A stretch of DNA of 64,000 nt, taken from positions 557,501 to 621,500 of the forward strand of contig CAUJNA010002113.1 of the NCBI GenBank assembly GCA_963377175.1. Direction: 5' to 3'. The position numbers and the translations under genes are program-made. A model generated the notes under the pieces. The model was not told where the DNA came from and searched no databases. It saw only the letters and a list, made by a program, of their open reading frames with translations. This document shows, piece after piece, positions 57,298 to 64,000 of this stretch. Source of the DNA: Effrenium voratum. Lineage: Eukaryota > Sar > Dinophyceae > Suessiales > Symbiodiniaceae. Numbering within the stretch: position 1 is the first letter of the stretch; the number at the start of each line of letters is the position of its first letter.

Positions 57298-59606
57298 GTG
57301 GGCGCTGTCAGTGGGAGGGCGGCCCTTTGAGTGCTTTCACTGTTGACGTGCTTATCCCATCTCAGACACTTGCCACGCAGTGGCTCCCGGAAACTCATCA
57401 CGCAAGGTCTTCACTGAAGGGGTTTAGCTACTGCTGCACATATACTGGTATGATTTTCAACTGATCGTGGCACGCATGTTCCACCCTGCAGTAGAAAAAG
57501 TTGGGGGCGTCAAGGGATCCTTGACCGCTCGTTGTATGCCATTGTTTGTCGTCTGCAGGCGATGAAGCGGATCTTCAAGCACTCAGCCGATGGCGGGTAT
57601 GCAGGCTTCAGGGCTGGCGATGGCTGGAACCGCAGCAAGCCCTTGCCCCGCCAGGGCCACATTCATGTCGCGCAGTTGAGCCCTCACCTGCCGGGCGCGT
57701 GGCACGTGCACCCATACGCCAGCAGTGTCCAGGCAGCGATGCATGCCTTGGTCAATGATCAGGAGGCCCCGAGCCTGCAGGTCTGCCGTCTTGGACAGAC
57801 GGGTCTGGGCAGCGATGGAGCTTATGTGCATGCTGTCATGTACTTTTCTCTGAGCGTGCTCGCGATGACCGCTGTGCATGTGGAGCAGAGCGGCGAGGGC
57901 GCCATCCCTGACAGTGTGCTGGAGGCCCTTGGCGCGATCCGGGTGGTTGCGGTTGAGGCAAAGGCGGCGCAGGCACGGCTGATTGCTTGTGCCGCGGCTG
58001 TTTGGATAGAAAGAAGGGCTGGTCCAAAAGATTCGAAGCGCGTTTCCCTGGCTCACTCTCTGCTTTTTTTTCTGCACTCACAGTGAAGCGGGCCACAAGC
58101 TCAAAACACTCTAAGAGGCAAGAAGCAGGGAGACAGACGGCTGACAGAAGCGGCCGCTCATAGAATTCAGCTTTGCTGCTCACCCTTTGTGGAAACAATA
58201 GCCCCAATCATGACTGACGCGCTCCACATTTTGCCCGAAACCTTTTCACACTGAGAATAACCTCCTTCGTGTGAATGTCCCGGACGACCTTTGAAGCGTT
58301 TAATTACGAGGGAGCCATCAGGAACATTTGCCTGCTAGCCCCCCCACCCCACGGCAGCTCAGGTATGCAGGGCACGCAGTCTCAGCGAGCTCGAAACATG
58401 GCGCTGGACCCCCTGATGATTGCGAGTATGTTCAAGAGTGTGATGCCATCGGACGAGATGGAGGGAGATCCCACGAAGCTCATAAAGCAAACCCTCGACC
58501 GCCACAACCAGCGCTGTGGCTGCCAGTCATTCCCGAACTCAATCAAAGCCGATTGGTGTCCGTCCCCTTTTCCCTCGTTGAGTTGGCGACCCTCATGCAA
58601 CCATAACACTAGCCAAGTATCTTTTGCAGACGGGCAGCAGACCGGAAACTTTTGCAGGTGCTGTTTTTTTTGCCGAGGCAGTCCATGCTGCAGCCTGGCA
58701 ACAAGCTCCCTGACGGCACGGCTGCCATCGTGGTGAAGCTGCTCTCGCCCAAAACTTGCCCGGACTCCATGCTGACGCAGCTTCGAGGAGATGTCAGCCG
58801 ATACGGCCACTTCTCTGGGCCGTACACTGTCGGGCTCCTGCAGTACCCTGGCTTTTGGTGCGGAGGCAGCGTGAAGGCCACTAGCCACAGCGGGTGGGCT
58901 CGCATGCTGGCGACAGCGCCGGAAGCGATGTGCCAAGTGAGGCGAATGTGCCTGCGGTACTACGACGCCCACGGCAAGGCGCCGGCCGTGGCTGAGTCCA
59001 CGCAGTTCACCCGGCGTGCCTCGTCTGCTGCTCATGGTCCCGCTGTAGGTGGTCTAACTTTTTTAGGTTTTAGTGTTTGGCGGGCTTCAATGTTTGCCAC
59101 TACAAGTTGAGCTTTTAGCAGGGGATCTGAGTGAGACAGCCGAGATTGGCAGAGACAAATTCATCAAAGATGCAGTGGTCCCTTCACTATTTTTTGCAAA
59201 CCTAAAGTGCTTCCTCGGGAGTGGAAGTCAAAGTTGCAGCTGTTGAGACAGGCCGTTTGCGATGTTTGAGCTGTAGCCCTCAAAGTGCACAAGAGCTGGC
59301 CTGGCATAGGAAACAGCTTGGCGCACTTGTCGCAGGGATGTGCCTGGCGATGAACATCAAGAAGTATGCCCTCGGCGAGGTCGCCGAGCGCTTGCAGGAT
59401 GGCTGGGTGGAGGAGGTGTTTGAGGGTGCGCACTCCACCTCCCTTGACGCGCTGCTCAGCGAGCCGCTGCCTGAGTCATTCCGCTTGGAGGAGGCCCCCA
59501 AGTTTTTCAGCGCGCGCCTGCCAGGCGTGCTTGCTGTGCTTGTCGCCGTTGCCGCACAGTCGCGCAGCGTGACGTGAGTCTCTCTTTCATGATTTGTTTA
59601 TGTATT

Positions 59607-59644
<38 letters not shown>

Positions 59645-62600
59645 CTCCCTCTCTCCCTCCCTTTCTTCCTTCCTTCCTTCCTTCCTTCCTTCCTTCCTTC
59701 CTTCCTTCCTTCCTTCCTTCCTTCCTTCCTTCCTTCCTTCTTTCTCTCTTTCTCGCTTTCTCTCTTTCTTTCCACACTGTTTGACGCACTGTGTCACTGT
59801 TTGAAGACCTCGCGCGCAGTGAGGGAAATCTGAGCCCCTGCAGGAGTGAGGTCGATCCTCACGAACAGTGCTTTGCAGGTTGCAGTTGACCTGAAGCCTG
59901 CTCCGGCTAGTAGCTATTTGAGCTTGCTGGAGGCCGAGGCTGCTGCGTGGCAGCAGTGGTTCGGAGAATTGACGGAGCGGCTGGCGCGGACAGAGGAAGA
60001 GAACCGCGCGGCAGTCCGCCCCGTGCGCAGCACAAGCACATTTTGTCCTCTGAATGCCCGCGTAAAGAACGTGCGATGTGTGGGAGAATGCCCAATGCCA
60101 TTTTGATGGGGCTAGCCACTGGAAGAGCAGGGGCCATGTTCAGTTTGCAGGTTTGTTTGTCTCACTCCCCAAGTTCCTGGACTTTAAACTTTTTGGGAAA
60201 ACCATGTTTAATGGTGAACAAAAAGTTTGAACTTTTTTTGGCCCATCAAAGGGTGAGTTGTATAGTTGTTGGTTTGACCCTGAGGTGCTGACCGATCGGT
60301 TCTCTGGCGGCACGCGCAGACCTACCTGGAGGGGGCAGTGGCAATTGAGGCTGGCGAGAACCCTCTCAGCCAGAACGCCATCCGTGGCGGACTTGGGCGG
60401 CTGTATGAGATGGCCCTCAGCGATTGGTCTGTGTCCTTGCCGCCGCTCATCACGGAGTGCCTGAGACGGCAGCCTGGCTCACATGCTGCGCAGCTCTTTG
60501 CCGATGCGTCTTCTTGTGTTGTGTGGAGGAAGCAAACCCGTTCTTCTTGCTGCAAGCCTAGGTTCGCAGTGGAGAGAGACCTGCCCCACGAAGCAATCGC
60601 TGTGCTGGTGGTGGTGGACCTCGGCGGGTGCACGCGAGTGAGCCAGTCCATGGAGGACGCTTTGAAGGTTGTGCTCAAACACGCCCCGGGGGCCAAACTC
60701 GTTTTCGAGCCGGCCAAGCTCAGCAAGGGAGGTGCCAAAACCTCTGAGTGGGCCGCAGACGTGGCAGAGGTCGGGCTGTCGTGTCATATGTTCCACGGAA
60801 GTCGGAGAAGCAAAACGAAGCCGCCGTCCCCCTCCCTTGGTTTGGACTTTTGCTTGAGAAACTCGCAGCCGGAGGTGCCAGAAGAGCCGGATATGCAAGA
60901 CGAAGAGATGCCGGATGCTGTGGTAGGTTTGGAGAACCTTCCGGATTTGGGCGCGAGCGGCTGTGCCCACCCTTCTCAGAAGAAAAGGACATCTGTGCTG
61001 GAAGCCAGCCTTGTCACTTGTTGGCTTGACCTATTTGGGATGACAGGGTTGAACAGGGGGTCTCAGCTGCTAAGGGAATGGGACCGCCCCACAAGAACCC
61101 TGTCATTGTATGTCCTGTGGAAACATTGTCCCAAATGGCTTTCCTCTTCTCCCTGGACCCATTCAGCGCACGAGGAGAACGTCGCAGAACGACTTTGCGC
61201 AGACACTGCGGCAGCGATTGACCAAGGGGTATGCCCACGAGTCTGTCAGCTCCCACGCCGCATGTATGACTCCAGCCGTATGCTCTTGCTAACTGGATTT
61301 TTCTGGGCACGCTGTAGTTGAGATGTGGAAAAAACATTCTATAAGGAGCTCAACTGGCCAGACTCATAACAAGTGTTATTCTGTTCCTGATCTTCGAGGG
61401 TTAGGAGTTGCAGCTTGGACAATGGCGCAGGCCACAGGGAAGGCGCAAGTTTGACAGGGCTACTGTTTTCTGAGGTGGCCCTTGTACAAGGTGAGCGACA
61501 ATATGGCAAGCAAGTTGGGTTCGTGCAGCCGTTTTGAGGACAACTTGGAGTAACCTTTCTGGGTTCTATGTGCGTTGAAGTAGACAGGGCGCAAGTGTCC
61601 CCACAGAGGGCCCTTCCCAAGGCTTTTCCTTCGATGAGCCGCGGAACGGGCGGCGGGTGTCGGCTGGGTTCATCCTCGACGATCTCGACGGAGCGGCTCA
61701 GCTACCAACAGCGCCATCTCTGTGGAAAGAGGTTGTTTAGTGCAAGGCATGCCTGTTCTGCTCCACGCAGGGATGTAATAGTTCGTTGCTCCTGGTTGCA
61801 CGGGTTACGTCGTCCCCTTGGCCATAGCGTTTCAATTTTTTCTCGGGCTTTACCTTTGTAGAGCCGGGGAAGACGGCTGACGGAAGTTCAACAAAATGTC
61901 TGAAGTATAGCTCTCTTTCTCTTTCCCTTTCTCCTTCTCTTGCTCTTTTGTTTCTCTTGCTCGTGCTCTTTCTCTTTCTCCTTTGCTTTGTCGCGCCTTT
62001 CCTTTTGTCTGTCTTTGTCATTCCCTTCTTTCCCTTGATCTTTTTCTTGTAAGCACGGAAGTTCCGTCTAAACTTCCTTGACGATTGCTGCAGGATTCTA
62101 ACGACTGGGCCTGGAACACGTTGGCGGAGGGCTTGCTTGGCCCGTACAAGTTGCCGGCGGAGATCGTGGTCACGGGGGCAAAAGCCGCGAGGTCTTGCCG
62201 GGAAAGCCAAGTCCCATTGCGGACGGACTTCCGACGAGCAAGCGCCGGCGACCGGCATCAGAAGGGCAGTGGGTCTTGGAAACAGTTCTGCCTTGACCTT
62301 GCAGAGAAGCTCCCAAAGTACCACAAAAGAGGGCTCTTTCTTTGCTCCTTGCTGGGGAATGAAGGAGCGGACTCGGGTTTTCAGGAGGCGTTTGACGAGT
62401 GAACTTGTTTTTTCTATGTCTAGCTGCCAGGCTTTTGCTTGTCATAGCCTTTCCGTCTCGCTTTCTTTGGCTCTTAGTTTCTTGCCTCTTGTCCTTCCAT
62501 TCTTTGTTCTAGTCTGTTATAGTTTGACGAGCGAACTTGTTTTTCTATGTCTAGCTGCAAGGCTTTTGCTTCAGCCTTTCCGTCTCGCTTTCTTTGGTTC

Positions 62601-63867
62601 TTAGTTTCTTGCCTCCTGTCCTTCCATCTTTTTGTTCTAGTCTGTTATATCCCGCCTAGCACGTGATGTTGTCCTTGCTCTTTGTTTTTTTTTCTTTCTC
62701 CGGTATCTTTCTTGTTCTTTCGGTTCTTCTTCTTTCTGCGTCTCTTGCTCTTCGCTCGGACCTCGCAACGAAGTGCGACGCAGGAGACGCAGTGTCTGGG
62801 CTGGCTGCTGCTGCGGCCACGTGCAGCAGCTTCCCCATGGGTTTCCTGTACGTGGACAGCCGGGAGGCGTCGCGAACGGTGGCGAGCGCTGCTGGGCGCC
62901 AACTAAAATTTCTCAAAGCCATCTAAATCTGGAGGGACCCCCATGCGTCGATGTCATGATTTTCGAGGGGGTACAAAAGAGCCGCAAAACAGAGAGCTTT
63001 TTTCCATTCTTGCGAGAGCCGTTTTGGCGCCACAGCTCTCGTTTTGCTCCCCCCCCCCCCCGCCGCAGGAGGCGTCGATTTGGTTCTATGTGGCTTGGCG
63101 GTTTCTCCATGGTTGGGGCTAAGGTAGAGTTGTTTTTCTAGGCAAAGCACAGGTATTATGTGTCCACGGGATTGGTCAAACTCGAGCCGCGAAAGGCCGG
63201 CGATTGGACCACGGAAGCGCGCGCGACTTTTTTTGAGTTTAGACTTTGCATGGTGTTTAGATCGCGGTGCCAACCTGCGTCTCGCTCATTTTGATTGCGC
63301 GGGTTCCCTCTGGCCTGAATGGTACTTTCGTTCGGCAGGCCCAGACAGCGCTTCCAAATTTGATTGCTGGCAAGGGCCAGCAGCAATTCCTCAACATTAG
63401 ACGGCGATTGGCAAAGTTCCCAAGCCCTGCCCATCCGAGATATGTCACTTCCTTCGTATTTCCATTGCTCCGCGAATGGATCCTGCGGGATCGCGGTCTG
63501 ATCGCGATCTGATCTTGATTGGCCGGCGATTGCGGAATCCCCGAAACAATAAGTTTGCGCAGCTCCATGGTAAAGAGCAGCAGCCCCCTGTCGGACGCAA
63601 AGCCGGCGTGCTGAGGTGAGACTCACCTGGGAGGCCGCAGAGGCCATCAAGCGCGAGCAGGTGAAAGTGCCGGGCTTCAACCCAAATGCATCGAGCAAGG
63701 GGTCTGTCAATGTGACCCGCGAGGTTGCCACTCTGACTGCTGGATTCCGCATCCTTGGCGTGTCGCCGCAGGGAGCGCTGATCTTGCCGTCTGAGATCCT
63801 GCCACAGCACTCCAGCCAGGGAGTCATCAGCTGCATCCAGAAGCTGCGAGAGCAGACCAAGAACATG
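57217..63867 (+). CDS. Gene U: large unknown multi-exon protein (gene span, runs off right edge)
   Basis: ATG at 57217 opens a series of plus-strand exons: 57217-57297, 57559-57999, 58371-58562, 58678-59048, 59336-59568, 59879-60022, 60320-60922, 61167-61277, 61588-61731, 62094-62402, about 62785-62884 and 63616-63867. At least seven junctions can be read as phase 0 with GT-AG ends, giving one continuous protein of roughly 900 residues. Composition is globular, Ala/Leu-rich, without membrane helices or signal peptide. No catalytic motif, reverse transcriptase box or repeat domain was recognised. Exon 60320-60922 is the longest piece. Introns are 0.2-0.5 kb and carry microsatellites. Junctions after 62402 are not secure, and the 3' end lies outside the window. 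Confidence 0.6.
57559..57999 (+). CDS. Gene U exon 2
   Basis: CGTCTGCAG|GCG opens 147 codons: AMKRIFKHSADGGYAGFRAG, then HIHVAQLSPHLPGAWHVHPY and a long Ala/Val helix (LEALGAIRVVAVEAKAAQAR). Closed at GCT|GTTTGG in phase 0. Confidence 0.7.
58371..58562 (+). CDS. Gene U exon 3
   Basis: GTATGCAG|GGC opens GTQSQRARNMALDPLMIASM and DEMEGDPTKLIKQTLDRH. The donor is either GC at 58511 or GT at 58563; both fit the next exon in phase 2. Confidence 0.6.
58678..59048 (+). CDS. Gene U exon 4
   Basis: TTTTGCCGAG|G opens QSMLQPGNKLPDGTAAIVVK, YGHFSGPYTVGLLQYPGFWC and MCQVRRMCLRYYDAHGKAPA. A GTGGTC donor at 59049 fits the next exon; GTAGGT at 59045 is an alternative. Confidence 0.65.
59112..59130. repeat. 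AGCTTTTAGCAGGGGATCT motif, second copy
   Basis: Matches the right end of the foldback at 19063-19137, 40 kb away. Flanking TTTAGGTTTTAGTG is also similar, so it is a degraded relative of that element within a gene U intron. Confidence 0.6.
59336..59568 (+). CDS. Gene U exon 5
   Basis: TTGTCGCAG|GG opens MCLAMNIKKYALGEVAERLQ, EEVFEGAHSTSLDALLSEPL and LPGVLAVLVAVAAQSRS. Closed at AGC|GTGACGTGAGT; phase 0 is required by the next exon. Confidence 0.65.
59607..59760. repeat. TTTC / TTCC microsatellite
   Basis: TTTC units followed by about 20 TTCC units, in the intron between exons 5 and 6 of gene U. Open frames here are artefacts. Confidence 0.95.
59879..60022 (+). CDS. Gene U exon 6
   Basis: GCTTTGCAG|GTT opens VAVDLKPAPASSYLSLLEAE and WFGELTERLARTEEENRAAV, a helical segment. 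Closed at CCC|GTGCGC in phase 0. Confidence 0.65.
60320..60922 (+). CDS. Gene U exon 7 (longest)
   Basis: CACGCGCAG|ACC opens TYLEGAVAIEAGENPLSQNA. It contains HEAIAVLVVVDLGGCTRVSQ (beta strand, then glycine turn), HAPGAKLVFEPAKLSKGGAK and an acidic tail PEVPEEPDMQDEEMPDAV. Closed at GTG|GTAGGT. Continuing frame to 61321 is probably intronic. The strand-turn-helix looks Rossmann-like, but no nucleotide-binding motif is clear. Confidence 0.65.
61167..61277 (+). CDS. Gene U exon 8
   Basis: GACCCATTCAG|CGC opens RTRRTSQNDFAQTLRQRLTK then AHESVSSHAACMTPA. Closed at GCC|GTATGC, phase 0 at both ends. Two other frames are open here; this one is preferred because both junctions fit. Confidence 0.55.
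61588..61731 (+). CDS. Gene U exon 9
   Basis: GTAGACAG|GGC opens GASVPTEGPSQGFSFDEPRN, then SAGFILDDLDGAAQLP and PSLWKE before GAG|GTTGTT. Exactly 48 codons, phase 0 at both ends. Confidence 0.6.
62094..62402 (+). CDS. Gene U exon 10
   Basis: GATTGCTGCAG|GAT opens DSNDWAWNTLAEGLLGPYKL, then PAEIVVTGAKAARSC and KQFCLDLAEKLPKYHKRG. The frame reaches TGA at 62400 inside a tandem duplication, so the true 3' end is probably an earlier donor, such as ATC|GTGGTC or CAA|GTCCCA. Confidence 0.6.
   Translation, partial: DSNDWAWNTLAEGLLGPYKLPAEIVVTGAKAARSCRESQVPLRTDFRRASAGDRHQKGSGSWKQFCLDLAEKLPKYHKRGLFLCSLLGNEGADSGFQEAFDE
62391..62649. repeat. Tandem duplication, ~130-bp unit
   Basis: 62391-62522 and 62523-62648 are nearly identical (TTTGACGAG.GAACTTG ... 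TCTAGTCTGTTATA). Few substitutions and small indels. Flanked by pyrimidine-rich intron sequence (61905-62060 and 62680-62760). Confidence 0.85.
62785..62884 (+). CDS. Probable gene U exon 11
   Basis: GCGACGCAG|GAGAC opens DAVSGLAAAAATCSSFPMGF then LYVDSREASRT. Likely donor at ACG|GTGGCG or TAC|GTGGAC. Boundaries uncertain. Confidence 0.4.
63616..63867 (+). CDS. Gene U exon 12 (last seen)
   Basis: GTGCTGAG|GTG opens VRLTWEAAEAIKREQVKVPG, then NVTREVATLTAGFRILGVSP and SSQGVISCIQKLREQTKN. Eighty-four codons, phase 0 at both ends, donor ATG|GTGCTG. The remaining 130 bp of the window carry no further exon. Confidence 0.65.
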
Positions 63868-64000
63868 GTGCTGGCGCAGGAAGACGGCAGTGGAGCTCAG
63901 ACAGGCTCCGTATATTTTTTAAACCCACCACTGCGAATCGAATAACATGTCACAAGGGTGCAGCTCCCCTTTTGTCGCAAAACTTCCAGCTTCGCAGGCG

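Noticed and set aside
60923..61321. Extension of the 327-codon gene U frame beyond 60922
   Set aside because: A GTAGGT donor at 60923 joins in phase to an exon at 61167 with better composition, and the extension is Cys/Trp-rich and looks random.
1..64000. Relict dinoflagellate spliced-leader sequence
   Set aside because: I looked for TTTGGCTCAAG and its complement at putative 5' ends and found only partial matches such as GGGCTCAAGG, which are expected by chance.

Overview
The window looks like nuclear DNA of a dinoflagellate (Symbiodiniaceae-like or a relative). The evidence is indirect: small exons scattered through long introns, acceptors of the AG|G type, some apparently non-canonical donors (GA, GC), all convincing coding signal on one strand (+), heavy microsatellite and foldback-repeat content, and a cytosine-5 DNA methyltransferase gene of a kind common in these genomes. 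No bacterial operon, rRNA or convincing tRNA is visible. Exon boundaries are my own readings of splice signals and reading phase, not transcript-supported.

Layout. (1) 1-18 kb: sparse sequence with very short Q/E-rich, coiled-coil-like candidate exons (2.7-10 kb), helical candidate exons at 11.9 and 17.5 kb and a decayed coding stretch at 14.7-15.4 kb. (2) 18.7-30.8 kb: a long-intron gene whose exons in order resemble a SERINC/TDE1 multi-pass membrane protein. Its introns hold short foldback/MITE-like elements. (3) 33.4-34.1 kb: an ORF with SLAPDEATQG-type repeats. (4) 36-39 kb: tandem duplications, including two diverged copies of an ~0.85 kb coding-derived unit. (5) 39.15-40.14 kb: ATGT/AATGT microsatellite. 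(6) 40.4-46.7 kb: a gene-free repeat province centred on a tandem array (~14 units of ~240 bp, 42.2-45.7 kb), each with GC-rich palindromes, and with an orientation switch near 42.5 kb.

(7) 47.1-64 kb: a gene-dense, more compact section, all +: an unknown gene T (47.1-49.2 kb) with ~46-bp introns; a C5-DNA methyltransferase (49.7-51.4 kb) with motifs I, IV, VI, VIII, IX and X split over several exons and small introns; further exons at 51.7 and 52.5 kb; a Pro-rich repeat gene (53.4-55.6 kb); and a large unrecognised gene U (57.2 kb to the right edge) whose exons join mostly by phase-0 introns.

How they work together: there is no evidence of a shared pathway. The methyltransferase would modify cytosine in DNA. 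The SERINC-like protein would sit in membranes. T, U and the repeat-bearing proteins have no assignable function. In a 64 kb window made mostly of introns and repeats, the best candidates for something undescribed are gene U, the palindrome satellite array, and the short foldback elements that sit inside introns.
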